A stretch of 32,375 bases of DNA, taken from a virus. The DNA lies in the IMG/VR virus record IMGVR_UViG_3300037502_000551, positions 1 to 32,375 of that record. The stretch is one strand, 5' to 3'. Below the pieces are notes generated by a model. The model worked only from the letters and a program-made list of their open reading frames with translations, was not told where the DNA came from and made no database searches. Both the position numbers and the translations under genes were made by a program. Numbering within the stretch: position 1 is the stretch's first letter; the number at the start of each line of letters is the position of its first letter. Shown here in pieces: positions 7,077 through 16,367 of the stretch.

Positions 7077-7625
7077 TTAAGCAGTTACAATAGTAGCTGA
7101 ACCAAAAGCAGCAGCTAAGGTAGCTTCAGTATTGCAATCAATTAAGTTTGCGTAGATTTTCTCATTGCCTACGAAAGTCAAGGTGTATCCGTTTAAATCT
7201 CCCATTGCAGTACCATTTGAAGCAGTTGCAGTAGTCAATTCCATTCCGTGTTCAAGACCTGCCAAAAAGAATTGGTTGTTGCGGTTCTTGATTACGATGT
7301 GAGGACGTCCGTAAGCTAACAATTTAACTGACTTGTGTGTAGTAGCATCTTGCTTCTTCAAAGTCATTGTTAAAGTTTGCTCAGCGAAAGTTGTTCCGTT
7401 TTCACGAGAAGAGTTATATACTTGCTCAAAAGAGTTTGTTCCTTTGAGTTCGTATTTGTATAGCGAAGTTACGTTAGCTACTGCATCAATAGTATCGGTT
7501 GTAGATACATAAGTAACATCAGCAGGATAAGAGTAATCACCGTAGTTAATGAAGTAAACTGCATCAATGCCTCCAACGGCATCTTTACATACTTCGAGTC
7601 TACCATTTGCGAGGTCACACGACAT
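7077..7625 (-). CDS. Probable major tail (tube) protein
   Basis: The 182-residue protein begins MSCDLANGRLEVCKDAVGG and is beta-rich with many Thr/Ala and a Gly-bounded loop region. Proteins with the same start are found next to capsid genes in Bacteroidota phages. It is isolated between two intrinsic terminators (7651-7677 upstream and 7029-7053 downstream), as expected for a gene expressed at high level like a tube or decoration protein. No other gene in the window fits the major tail protein. A head decoration protein is the alternative. Confidence 0.55.
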   Translation of the reverse strand: MSCDLANGRLEVCKDAVGGIDAVYFINYGDYSYPADVTYVSTTDTIDAVANVTSLYKYELKGTNSFEQVYNSSRENGTTFAEQTLTMTLKKQDATTHKSVKLLAYGRPHIVIKNRNNQFFLAGLEHGMELTTATASNGTAMGDLNGYTLTFVGNEKIYANLIDCNTEATLAAAFGSATIVTA

Positions 7626-7650
7626 AGAATATTGATTTTGAGTTAGTTAT

Positions 7651-7677
7651 AAAAAGAGGGAGGGACTTGCCCTCCCC
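7651..7677 (-). terminator. Intrinsic terminator after the major capsid gene
   Basis: The minus strand carries GGGAGGG-CAAGT-CCCTCCC, a perfect 7-bp GC stem with a 5-nt loop, followed by TCTTTTT. It lies between the capsid gene and the 182-residue gene and should attenuate, not fully stop, late transcription. Confidence 0.88.
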
Positions 7678-7699
7678 GATTATTTAAGTTCAGCTAAGA

Positions 7700-8650
7700 T
7701 TAGTTAGCAGAGTTTGTGATTCCGTAAGTAACACAATCTTGTGCGAAGCCGTATTTAGCATCAGCAGTAAATCGCATAATTACACGTACGTTTTGAGAAC
7801 CATCAAGGTCACCCATATCCAAAACTTTAACTTCGTTCATATCAGAAAGAAGACCAGTAGCAAAGTAAAGGTTAGATTTTTGAGTCAACAATGCCGTGTT
7901 GTTAGCAAGACCGTTAGCCATAAATACACGAACACCATCAAAGTAAAGGTCACCAAGAACTTGGTTTGTACCTTTGTTATCGTAACCGTTAGCACCTACA
8001 CCTGAAGCAGCGAAGCCACCCAATGCACGAACGTAAGCACGATAGATGTTAGAAGAAACGTAAAGAGTTAAATCTTCTTTTCCGTAAAGAGCAGCAGGAC
8101 AAGCGTCAACGATTTTACCAAGCTCAGTTACAACGTTAGCAGCAGTTACAGTAGTACCAGCAACCTCTTGTGCAGCAGGAAGAGCTGCGTCAGTAGTCAA
8201 CTGAGTCATAATACCTGCGAACTCACCAGCAGTAGCGTTAACACCTTGCCAAATTGAAGTCTCCATACCTGCAGCAACTTTCTCAGCAGCGTGTGCGATT
8301 AAGAAGTCAGCGAAAGACTTAGGAAGAGTGTCAAATGCAGAGTAACCCATCTGAATTGCATCCCAGTCACTTCTAAAATCAGATTTGCACAATTGTAACC
8401 CAACTTGAAAAGACTCGGGCTGGAGTATACGCTCAGTCAATGTGATTGTAGAGGTAGGGTCAAAGTCACAAGTAGCGTTTTTGATGATGCCATCAGTAGC
8501 AACACGTTTGATAACTTGCTTGTATTTGACGTTAGGCATAATTGTGATACCGCCTTTGTCAAGAGTTGGAGCAGACAATAAAGCTGCAGCAATGTACTTA
8601 CCTGCGAACTCGCCTGCGTAAGTAGTAGTGATTGAAGTTGTTGTTGGCAT
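7700..8650 (-). CDS. Major capsid protein
   Basis: The 316-residue protein has the size and composition of an HK97-fold capsid protein. It has an N-terminal arm, a long helical/Ala-rich middle (SFADFLIAHAAEKVAAGMETSIWQG), and C-terminal beta-rich parts with VRVFMANGL and VRVIMRFTADAKYGF. It follows a scaffold-like gene and a prohead protease and precedes a GC-rich terminator, the layout of an abundantly expressed shell protein. No long N-terminal delta domain is present, in keeping with a separate scaffold. The assignment comes from family resemblance plus context. Confidence 0.85.
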   Translation of the reverse strand: MPTTTSITTTYAGEFAGKYIAAALLSAPTLDKGGITIMPNVKYKQVIKRVATDGIIKNATCDFDPTSTITLTERILQPESFQVGLQLCKSDFRSDWDAIQMGYSAFDTLPKSFADFLIAHAAEKVAAGMETSIWQGVNATAGEFAGIMTQLTTDAALPAAQEVAGTTVTAANVVTELGKIVDACPAALYGKEDLTLYVSSNIYRAYVRALGGFAASGVGANGYDNKGTNQVLGDLYFDGVRVFMANGLANNTALLTQKSNLYFATGLLSDMNEVKVLDMGDLDGSQNVRVIMRFTADAKYGFAQDCVTYGITNSAN

Positions 8651-8658
8651 TTTTTTAT

Positions 8659-9267
8659 TTATTTAATGTTTGCAATACGATTTAATACTGTATCCATAGT
8701 AGTCGCATTTCTTTTAGCAGCGAACTTGAATACGTCAGTAGCTTGTGTGTTTTCAGGATTGAAAGAAATAGGCTTAGGCTCTTCGCTCAATTCAACTGGC
8801 GCAACTTCTTCTGCAACCTCAGTAGTTTGTGCTGAAAGTTTAGCTTTCAATTCTTCATTCTCTTTTTTAAGTGCTTCGATTTCGCTGAAGAAAGATTCTT
8901 TAACGATAGACTCAACGATTTTTTTAGCTTGTGGAGCTTCAGTAGATGCAGCAACTTCTTCTTCAACTGCAGGAGCTTCAGCTTCAGGTGCTTCAATTTC
9001 TACTTCAACTCCAGGTTCAGCAGCCTCACGAACATCGGCGATAACACCCTCTTCGATAACTACTAAAACACGCATATCCTCTAATTCGTATTCTCCTACA
9101 GGAAGTGGGATACGTTGTTCGTCTTCCGTTAGGATAAACACAGGTTGACCTGCTTCGAATGATTCTGCTTCAAGCATAGATACACCATCCGAAAGGCGCA
9201 TAGTTTCCAACTTCACTTCTAAACCTAAAAGTGTTCGGACTTTGTTTAAGATTGATTTTTCGTTCAT
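8659..9267 (-). CDS. Putative scaffolding protein
   Basis: The 202-residue protein is strongly acidic. The middle (residues 80-110) is an Ala/Glu/Pro-rich spacer, followed by a coiled-coil stretch (about residues 120-145, EIEALKKENEELKAKL) and a basic C-terminal end (FAAKRNATTMDTVLNRIANIK). A coiled coil plus a short basic capsid-binding tail placed directly upstream of the capsid gene (8 nt) is the usual design of phage scaffolds. The first 75 residues form a small beta-type domain of unknown role. It would act inside the procapsid and be removed on maturation. Confidence 0.7.
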   Translation of the reverse strand: MNEKSILNKVRTLLGLEVKLETMRLSDGVSMLEAESFEAGQPVFILTEDEQRIPLPVGEYELEDMRVLVVIEEGVIADVREAAEPGVEVEIEAPEAEAPAVEEEVAASTEAPQAKKIVESIVKESFFSEIEALKKENEELKAKLSAQTTEVAEEVAPVELSEEPKPISFNPENTQATDVFKFAAKRNATTMDTVLNRIANIK

Positions 9268-9269
9268 AA

Positions 9270-9641
9270 TTATATTGTTTTTGCTTTATCAACTAATGAT
9301 TTAATTATTTTTGGGTCAGCAGTTGCAGCGATATTTAAATAATCTTTACCTTCTTTTGTTTCACTAAATCTTAATCCTACTTCCTGAGATTTTTTAACAA
9401 TTTCAGAATATGCAGCGTCTAATTTTGTTAAACTTGATTGTGCTTTACTACCTGATTCAATAACTAATTTTTTAAAATCATTAAATTTGTTATAGTCACT
9501 ATTAAAGTCTTTATAGTCAACATTAGCTTGATTTAATAATTTTTTAAAATCATCAATCATCGCAAGGTCTACCTTGTGAGAAGCAAGCTCAGTAGCCTCC
9601 TCTTTAAATAGTTTATTGTAAACTGATTTCATTGTGTTCAT
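9270..9641 (-). CDS. Hypothetical coiled-coil protein (123 aa)
   Basis: The product is helical and lysine/aspartate rich (FNSDYNKFNDFKKLV) and lacks cysteines and membrane segments. It ends 2 nt before the scaffold gene. The start may be the ATG at 9639-9641 or the in-frame ATG three codons later. Position in the head cluster suggests an internal head or scaffold-associated protein; no family was recognised. Confidence 0.6.
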   Translation of the reverse strand: MNTMKSVYNKLFKEEATELASHKVDLAMIDDFKKLLNQANVDYKDFNSDYNKFNDFKKLVIESGSKAQSSLTKLDAAYSEIVKKSQEVGLRFSETKEGKDYLNIAATADPKIIKSLVDKAKTI

Positions 9642-9678
9642 ACTAATCTAATTTTCGGTGTTTATATTTGTTTTATTT

Positions 9679-9888
9679 TTATCCGTTTTGACGTACGATA
9701 GTTCTCACTCCGTTGACCTCAGTTTGAGTAGGAGCAGGCTCGTTAACCTCTGCAGTTTTACCGATGCCCTGAGCTTGTAAACTGCCATCACAACACTTGG
9801 TTGAGTACTTTCCGTCTTCACATAGGCAGCCTCTTTTGCTACCTGCACGAGGACTTGCTTTACTTGGTGTTTTAAAGATATTTTTCAT
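9679..9888 (-). CDS. Small cysteine-containing phage protein (69 aa)
   Basis: The 69-residue product starts with a basic Ser/Pro-rich part and has a four-Cys core: GCLCEDGKYSTKCCDGSLQAQGIG. The same core is recurrent in small proteins near Bacteroidota phage head genes. The CxC...CC pattern could bind a metal. It lies 4 nt after the protease gene. The function is unknown. Confidence 0.7.
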   Translation of the reverse strand: MKNIFKTPSKASPRAGSKRGCLCEDGKYSTKCCDGSLQAQGIGKTAEVNEPAPTQTEVNGVRTIVRQNG

Positions 9889-9892
9889 AGTT

Positions 9893-10771
9893 TTATTTAT
9901 TTCTGATTTGTTCTAATTTACGTTGCGCCCAAGCGACACCCTCATCGCCTCCCCAAGCGAGCCACATTAATCTACCGCAGCCGTCTCCTAATTCCTTGTC
10001 CGAGTTTTGGCGATGACGTTCAAAGGCAGCCATCCGAGCGATAGTCTCCTCTGAGATAGGTTCTCCGTTTGCGAGTTGGTTTGCTCGTTGCTTACCTACT
10101 GCAGTTCCGCAATCTCCCCATCCATTTTCTTCTGCGTATCTAATTGCAATTTTTGCATTTTCCTTAGCAGCTTCAGGATAGTCAGTGTATGATTCGAGTT
10201 TGAGTAGGTTTTTAAGTTGCTCGATAAGGTCTTGCCTTTTCTTTTGCTCTAAAGACATTTCTAACTTGTCAGCGAAGTAACCCTCAATTGAGAAACCTTT
10301 GACCTTTCCTGCTTTAACGTCTTGCCATACCTCATCATTATCGACTTTCATAGAAATCATCCAAGTTCCTTTCGGTAAACTAAATCCGTACTTCTTAGAC
10401 TTGTCGTGAACCTCGTCCTCTATCAACCAAGACTCTACAACTGTCATTCCTTTGACTGCATCCTTGTGTTCGTAAGTAGCATTGGATTGGTTTCCGTTTT
10501 TAAAGAATAACTCCATAGCTTGACGCACCGTATCCTCCGAGAAGTAGATGTAGTATTCTTCTTTCTTTGCGTTTACACGATAAATCTTCTTGTTAGGAAT
10601 AAGAGCAGCACCCATTAAGATACGCTTCTCTTTGTCTACCTCTTTAAGTTCTACTTCGTGTTTTGCTAAGGCGATGAAGTTCTCCTCAATCGCAGGAGAT
10701 TCGACTACACTAACGGCATCTATTCCGCTTTGTGAGTCCTTTTCGTCAATGATTAATTCGATAACTTGCAT
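9893..10771 (-). CDS. Prohead protease (XkdF/S78_2-like) with a C-terminal extra domain
   Basis: The N-terminal part (residues 1-175) resembles XkdF-type putative phage serine proteases, with an ALIPNKKIYR strand, a YEHKDAVKGMTVVESWLIED segment containing the likely catalytic His, and KGFSIEGYF with the likely Ser. The C-terminal part (about residues 195-292) is a separate helical domain with WGDCGTAVGKQRANQLANGE, FERHRQN and GRLMWLAWGGDEG, a unit often fused to phage head proteins. The enzyme would mature the capsid by cutting scaffold and capsid N-termini. It lies upstream of scaffold and capsid, as usual. Catalytic residues are proposed by pattern, not proven. Confidence 0.75.
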   Translation of the reverse strand: MQVIELIIDEKDSQSGIDAVSVVESPAIEENFIALAKHEVELKEVDKEKRILMGAALIPNKKIYRVNAKKEEYYIYFSEDTVRQAMELFFKNGNQSNATYEHKDAVKGMTVVESWLIEDEVHDKSKKYGFSLPKGTWMISMKVDNDEVWQDVKAGKVKGFSIEGYFADKLEMSLEQKKRQDLIEQLKNLLKLESYTDYPEAAKENAKIAIRYAEENGWGDCGTAVGKQRANQLANGEPISEETIARMAAFERHRQNSDKELGDGCGRLMWLAWGGDEGVAWAQRKLEQIRNK

Positions 10772-10791
10772 ATCTATTCAACTTTTTAGTG

Positions 10792-12819
10792 TTATAATGT
10801 TGCGTTTTTGATTCGATTTCTATCAAGTGCCTGAGCAGATGTAACCTCTCCTGATACTACGTAAGCCTGAATTGGCGTCTGCTGAATTTGTGCAAGCTGA
10901 TTCATACCTGAGTTGCCTACTACGTTAAACGATGGAGCTTGGGCAGCACTACCGCCAAAGTTGTTATTGACTTGACCTCCGCCACCACCTCCGCCATTAG
11001 GCGTTTTTACTGCCGTGATTGCTTTGATGTTTTTAATACCTGCTGCGATTGCTAAACCTGCATTGATAGGTGCAAGAACTGGTCCTACAACGGGTACTCC
11101 TACGGTTGCTTGATATGCTTTTTGAGCAGATAAGTAAGTATCAATAGTCGCTTGTGCAATCGCTGCTGATTTTCCTACCGCAGTTTGCTCTCCAAATAAA
11201 TCTGATATTGCACCTAAAGTTGCTGCCGTTTCAGTTAATGCGTCTTCACGATTTTTCTTTTTAACCTCCTCAAGTTTTTTTCTATCCTCTTCCGCTTTAG
11301 CCTGAGCCTCTTTCTCTCTTTGTCTTGCTTCCTCGTTTATTTTATACTGCTCGTTTTGGTATTTAAGGTTAATATCATTTTGCTCATTCATTTTTGCTAT
11401 CATTATAGCATTTTCTTCCTCAGCATTACCCTTAGCCCTCTCTTCGAGTTCCTTATACTTAGCGTCAACGGCAGCTAACTCAGCATCCCACAAAGATTTA
11501 CTATTAGCTAAATTTTGCTCTTGTATTTCTTTAAGTTTCTTTTGATATTCAGCCTCTTTTTGCTCTTTTTCTTTTAAAGCCTCCTCTTGTAATCTTTTTT
11601 CCTCTTCTAATTTTCTTTCCTCCTCGCTTAGTTCCTTATTATTACTTTCAACCCTGTTTTCTTGGGATTGTTTGTCCATATCTCTTAAAGACAAAATCAT
11701 TCCTGCTCTATCGTTTTCGAGTTTTAATAGTGCGTTTTTAGTTTCTGCAATAGTTTTATTTGCCTCAGCAGCCGTAGCATCAGGGTCGAAGAAATATTCA
11801 GCCATTGATTGTGCTGCTCCCTTAGTAAATTTTGTAATCTCATCGTTAATGCTAAATGCAGTAATTTTACCATATCCTAATAATTCAGCAACTTTATTAG
11901 CCGCAGCAATTGCCGTATCAATAGGTAAGGCTAAATATCTTAAAACGGAGGCGGCAACCTCTAAACCAACTCTTAAAACAAGTTTTAAATATTCTTGGTT
12001 TCTTTTAGTAGCAGCAACCTCAGCTTTTTTCGTGTTTTCTTGTTGCACTAATTGAGCCTTAGTAGCAGCAATAACCGCATCTATTTGCTTTAATTTTATT
12101 TCGGTAATTTGCTTTTCAGTTTTACCTTGCAGCTTTAAAATGTTATCTTGCGAATTTAAAGAGTCTAATTTACCCTGCTGCATTTTAACATTTGCTTCCG
12201 TTTTAGCATTTAACGCTTGTTGCTCTTTAGACACGCCACTTACCACAGCAGAAATATCATCCCAGTAAGCATAAATAGTACCTAATGCAATAACGAGTAA
12301 TCCAATGCCACTCGCACCAATAGCACCTTTTAATGCAGTACCAAAAGCTTTAATCGATGGAATTGCCTCTCTGAATGTGCTGATACCCTCCGAGATAGCT
12401 AATGCCGCTTGGACTTTTAATAATTGTCTTTCTAACTCTTCTGACTCTGAGCCAAAAGCACCCATAATACCCTGAGCAATAGAAAAACCTGCAGCAACAC
12501 CGCCAATAGCACCTCCGAGTTTTTGATGCATTGTAGTAGCTGCGGCATCAACTGCCATATCCGTTTGGATTTGAACTTTGCGGTATCTACCAACAGTTTC
12601 TAATAGGTCTTGATATTCCTGAGTAGCAGTTTGACCTGCGTTGGCTAACTCATATAAGCGGTCTTCCGCTTCACCCATACGAGTTGTAAGCGGTTGCAAA
12701 TCACCATATACCTCCTCAAAACTTGCTGATACATCGTGAGTAGCTTTGGAGAGGTTCTCCATCGCATTAACTGCGCCTTTGGTATCTACGTTTATTTGTA
12801 TGTTTTTAACCTCTGCCAT
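10792..12819 (-). CDS. Tail tape measure protein
   Basis: The 675-residue protein is long and helical with several hydrophobic segments (about residues 100-125, 160-190, 285-320 and 560-610), a long charged coiled coil (about residues 400-535, rich in EEERKLEEEKR) and a Gly-rich linker near residue 620. These are the marks of tape measure proteins, which set tail length and are ejected with DNA. By the usual 1.5 Angstrom per residue, the tail would be about 100 nm. It overlaps the 54-residue gene upstream by 14 nt. It is at the short end for siphoviruses, and no lysozyme or peptidase domain is apparent. Confidence 0.88.
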   Translation of the reverse strand: MAEVKNIQINVDTKGAVNAMENLSKATHDVSASFEEVYGDLQPLTTRMGEAEDRLYELANAGQTATQEYQDLLETVGRYRKVQIQTDMAVDAAATTMHQKLGGAIGGVAAGFSIAQGIMGAFGSESEELERQLLKVQAALAISEGISTFREAIPSIKAFGTALKGAIGASGIGLLVIALGTIYAYWDDISAVVSGVSKEQQALNAKTEANVKMQQGKLDSLNSQDNILKLQGKTEKQITEIKLKQIDAVIAATKAQLVQQENTKKAEVAATKRNQEYLKLVLRVGLEVAASVLRYLALPIDTAIAAANKVAELLGYGKITAFSINDEITKFTKGAAQSMAEYFFDPDATAAEANKTIAETKNALLKLENDRAGMILSLRDMDKQSQENRVESNNKELSEEERKLEEEKRLQEEALKEKEQKEAEYQKKLKEIQEQNLANSKSLWDAELAAVDAKYKELEERAKGNAEEENAIMIAKMNEQNDINLKYQNEQYKINEEARQREKEAQAKAEEDRKKLEEVKKKNREDALTETAATLGAISDLFGEQTAVGKSAAIAQATIDTYLSAQKAYQATVGVPVVGPVLAPINAGLAIAAGIKNIKAITAVKTPNGGGGGGGQVNNNFGGSAAQAPSFNVVGNSGMNQLAQIQQTPIQAYVVSGEVTSAQALDRNRIKNATL

Positions 12820-12970
12820 TTCGTTTATTTATAAGTTCTCGTTTACCTTGTTTAATTGCTTTTCTTATAGACGTGTGCAGTTTGTATTTTCCTTTGGCAA
12901 TTTCAACTTCCTCACTAATTCCATAGTGATTATTAAGTTGAAGCATTGATATGATTTGTTGTATCTTCAT
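12806..12970 (-). CDS. Small basic protein (54 aa) before the tape measure gene
   Basis: The frame starts at ATG 12968-12970, overlapping the upstream tail gene's stop (TAATG), and runs 14 nt into the tape measure gene. The product is helical and basic (SIRKAIKQGKRELINKRNGRG). The overlaps on both sides argue that it is translated. It could be a tail-assembly factor, but the sequence does not show this. Confidence 0.65.
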   Translation of the reverse strand: MKIQQIISMLQLNNHYGISEEVEIAKGKYKLHTSIRKAIKQGKRELINKRNGRG

Positions 12971-15318
12971 TATCCTTGTATTATATAAACGTATTCCGTT
13001 GAACTTGTACCATCAGCGTATGTCGTTACTAATCGAACATCAATAACTCTGTTCACTGCTCCCTCAGTTGTTAGTTCATTTCTATCCTCAGTTGCTAACA
13101 TATTGCCGTTCTCAGTCACTAAGTGAACTTGCACTTGCTCTGCAGGTATTGTTACCGTAACCGTCTTTTGTTCATACACGGGATTTTCACTAAACGTAAC
13201 ATCTGCTATGCTACTTGATAAGTCAACTTGCATTGCGCTTTTTTGCATCAATACGGGTAATTGAACTTGACCACCTAAGATGCTAACTTTTGGTATCGGT
13301 TGAGTAGAGTTTACAATCGGTCTAAAATCTAAAATCAACTCAAAGTTTACGTCACCAGTATTTAGATTAGATTGCATCTCGTTAATAATATAACGTCTAT
13401 CTCGAATCATTAATCTATCATTCAACTGAAGATTTGTAAGTAGGCTTGTAGGTAAGTTCGTCTTTACCTTGACTAATCTTTGCTTTAAGTTGTAAAGGTT
13501 GTATAAGTATGAAAAATAATACTGGCTAAATGCCGTGTTTTGAATTGGTATATTTAACAACGTAGATGTCTCAGGCGCAAAGTTTAAAGTAACATCGTCT
13601 CCGTTATAATTTAAATCCTGCCCGAATGGAGTATAAGTCGTTATTGTTGAATGTCCACCTCCGTCGTTTTCATATTTAAAATCAGTAACCTGATTATCAT
13701 ACTGATACAATAAAACTGGTTTAGGAACGTATGGCGATAAAGACGTGTTTAAAGAATATCCTACCTGAGTTGTAGTTCCCGTAAATGTTTGCATCATTAA
13801 ATTTTCAAACGGAACTTCAATAGTAAATTCACCGCCATCGTAATTATATTGATACGTTGTATCTCCATAGTTTCGATTGTACGTTTGGCTAAAGTTTTTA
13901 TTTATAACACTCTCAGATTCCTGAAACTTGAATGATATTTTTTTGTAAAGAGGCATACGAGTATGCTCAATAGTATTTACGTCCGTGTATTGAGATATAT
14001 CCACAACAGCTCCTTTTGAATACCAATCGTCCAAAGGTTCTAACCAATACTCGCCGTCATTTATTGAGTAAATAGTCATATTGAATTGCCTCATTAATCC
14101 ACTTAAAAAATCGGCAATTTTCATTACGGGAGCATTTGCTGAAAGGTTAATTAAATCCACTACGTTAATAGGATTCAAATAACAAGTAGCAAAATCATAA
14201 ACCAAAGAACCTGCAGAAAAATAATAAACGCGATATTCCATCGTTGCGGTAAGCGTGTTACTTCCAGCTCCACGAACCTCAAATCGATAAAAATCATTCA
14301 TACCGCTTACGTTATTATTAAACACTAACGTGTAGGTACCTACTCCTGAGCCGCTTACGGTTTGGTATAAGTTTCCGTTTTGATATACGTCAATCAAATA
14401 ATCATTACCAGTTGCATTTGCAGTTACATCTAAATCAATTTGATGAGTAACTACTCCTGCCAAATCAGTAACATTTATAGTATTATTTGTGGTATCAATA
14501 TACGGAGTTAAATCGTACGTCAACGCAGGAGGCGAAACCGATACGATGTCTATTTCTTCGCCCTCAGTTAAATTAACAAAAGTTTCTTTGCCTTTAAACC
14601 ATAAAAATAGATTCCTAAATCTATCATCTGTTAAAAACGTACCCTGAAAACTGATTCCGTATTTACTCGCTATAAATTGAATTATTCGTGATACCCTAAC
14701 TGCAGGAAATAATTCGTCTTTACTTATCGCTCCAGATGTCGTATGGATATCATTTTGAGTTATCGTAGCAACCAACCAATTAGGCAACGGCATATTTGCA
14801 GGCGAACTTTGATATTCCCAAATTCTATTTGACGTAATCAGCGGATATTTAACATCGTAAGCGTTACTATTATCCTCGATTCGTGCCTTAACCTCAGCAG
14901 ATGTATAAGCGTGCGCAATGCTTGAATAATCCAAATCGGATAATAAATCCTCCCCGAATAAATCTTTAAGCGTTACGCCCTCTCCGTAGAAAGTGATTTT
15001 GTATGCGCTCGGTTTTCCCTTAGTAATTACTGCTCCGTCTAATTGTATCTTTCCCTTTCTGAATGTAGTTAAGTCGATTTCTATGAATCCGTCTTTGCGT
15101 AGATTTGGGTCGGTCGTAGAATTTACATCCGACTGATACCAATGCTCAAAGATTGCGTTATTGTGCGAACTGGCAGGGACGGTAAATCCCTGCGAAAAAT
15201 CCGTAAATGTTTTGGATAGGTCTTGGACGTTTTGAATTGACGATGTTACGTTGATAGTCTCATCGTTGAAGAGTTCAATACGTTGACCCTCGATGTATAA
15301 TTGTACGCTCCTGTTCAT
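12970..15318 (-). CDS. Large tail-tip/baseplate protein
   Basis: The 782-residue protein is the largest tail component after the tape measure. Its N-terminus (VQLYIEGQRIELFNDETINVTSSIQN...KTFTDFSQGFTVPAS) matches a family encoded near the tape measure gene in Bacteroidota phages and thought to form the tail tip. The rest is mostly beta-sheet with many aromatic residues. Starts and stops overlap neighbouring genes by a single base on both sides. It probably forms the hub or distal tail. No enzyme motif was seen. Confidence 0.7.
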   Translation of the reverse strand: MNRSVQLYIEGQRIELFNDETINVTSSIQNVQDLSKTFTDFSQGFTVPASSHNNAIFEHWYQSDVNSTTDPNLRKDGFIEIDLTTFRKGKIQLDGAVITKGKPSAYKITFYGEGVTLKDLFGEDLLSDLDYSSIAHAYTSAEVKARIEDNSNAYDVKYPLITSNRIWEYQSSPANMPLPNWLVATITQNDIHTTSGAISKDELFPAVRVSRIIQFIASKYGISFQGTFLTDDRFRNLFLWFKGKETFVNLTEGEEIDIVSVSPPALTYDLTPYIDTTNNTINVTDLAGVVTHQIDLDVTANATGNDYLIDVYQNGNLYQTVSGSGVGTYTLVFNNNVSGMNDFYRFEVRGAGSNTLTATMEYRVYYFSAGSLVYDFATCYLNPINVVDLINLSANAPVMKIADFLSGLMRQFNMTIYSINDGEYWLEPLDDWYSKGAVVDISQYTDVNTIEHTRMPLYKKISFKFQESESVINKNFSQTYNRNYGDTTYQYNYDGGEFTIEVPFENLMMQTFTGTTTQVGYSLNTSLSPYVPKPVLLYQYDNQVTDFKYENDGGGHSTITTYTPFGQDLNYNGDDVTLNFAPETSTLLNIPIQNTAFSQYYFSYLYNLYNLKQRLVKVKTNLPTSLLTNLQLNDRLMIRDRRYIINEMQSNLNTGDVNFELILDFRPIVNSTQPIPKVSILGGQVQLPVLMQKSAMQVDLSSSIADVTFSENPVYEQKTVTVTIPAEQVQVHLVTENGNMLATEDRNELTTEGAVNRVIDVRLVTTYADGTSSTEYVYIIQG

Positions 15319-16367
15319 TACACTACTGAATTGATTGTATCAAAAGCATATTCAAATTCCATCTCGTAGCTGATTAGGCTCGTGTTGATAGATTTCTTTA
15401 AGTCGATAGATTTCGTGTTTAGCTTGGCAGCTTTTTTATCAATCAAGATGCGCTCGCTTAGCATCATTTGTTTAATGACCTCATTGAAGCTCTCAGATAC
15501 CCAATCGGTGTTCACTCGGATTGTTTCCTTTCCGTTAGCGTTAAAGACTTTTCTCTGACCTTCTTTGGTATCGTATGCAGGATAGGTATTAGGCATCAAA
15601 TTGTACTCCGTGTTTTCAACGCTCAACCCGTTGTAAGATGCTTTGAAAAACCACTCACGTTGCCAAGCACCAAACTTGTTTACGAAGTCGATTTGAATTG
15701 GAGTGTACTTGCACTCTTCCTTAGGCACAAACGTAGCCGTAAAAAGCACGGTTGCAGAGCCGTCAATTATTTCTAACTTGTTTCCTACCGCAGCATATGG
15801 AGCGTAAACTCTTGGAATGTCACGCCAAACATTGTTGGTCAATCCTGTGGTGTTTGTTGCTCCTGTTGATAGGTTCGTGTATTTAACTGAGTTGCCACTA
15901 CCTGTGTAAAGAGTCAGCCACCCGTACTCACCTGATAAATTATAGTTGTAAGTGTAAGTTGATGAACTGAGCAAGTAGTTACCCAAAGCAGGATTTGAGC
16001 CGTCTAAATAATATCCGTAGCCGTCTAAGCCGAAGTGCGTTTGCGTTGAGCCTACCTGAACAAAACTTGTAGTTACTTTCTTGAATAACTTTAAGCCTAC
16101 GTTGCACCATTGCGCTGAAGGAGTAGCCGTAATGATTGTCGTAATCGTTTGCAAGGTTGCGTGCGATATGTACTCTCTAATGTACGGAGAAACATCGTAG
16201 TAAGTTGCAGGATTGTTTGAGGACGGAATGAGCTTAGAAAGCGTGTATTCAGGTGAAGCAGGCATTGCACCAGTACCATTCCAAAGATAGATTTCTAATT
16301 TCGTTTCTATTTGCCCTGTTTCGTTTATTGTTACGATGTATGGACTCCTTGCGTTTATGTTAGCCAT
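15318..16367 (-). CDS. Tail protein (distal tail/baseplate component)
   Basis: The 349-residue protein is beta-rich and Tyr/Thr-rich, with a conserved-looking segment IQIDFVNKFGAWQREWFFKAS (about residues 226-246) common in a tail family of Flavobacterium phages. It is translationally coupled to the 782-residue tail gene (TAATG) and overlaps the upstream gene by 8 nt. A role in the distal tail is inferred from context; a receptor-binding role cannot be excluded. Confidence 0.6.
   Translation of the reverse strand: MANINARSPYIVTINETGQIETKLEIYLWNGTGAMPASPEYTLSKLIPSSNNPATYYDVSPYIREYISHATLQTITTIITATPSAQWCNVGLKLFKKVTTSFVQVGSTQTHFGLDGYGYYLDGSNPALGNYLLSSSTYTYNYNLSGEYGWLTLYTGSGNSVKYTNLSTGATNTTGLTNNVWRDIPRVYAPYAAVGNKLEIIDGSATVLFTATFVPKEECKYTPIQIDFVNKFGAWQREWFFKASYNGLSVENTEYNLMPNTYPAYDTKEGQRKVFNANGKETIRVNTDWVSESFNEVIKQMMLSERILIDKKAAKLNTKSIDLKKSINTSLISYEMEFEYAFDTINSVV

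Noticed and set aside
8666-9148. 160-codon open frame on the plus strand
   Set aside because: It is the mirror of the Ala/Glu-rich scaffold gene; its Ser/Ala-rich translation is an antisense artefact, and no plus-strand gene has supporting signals.
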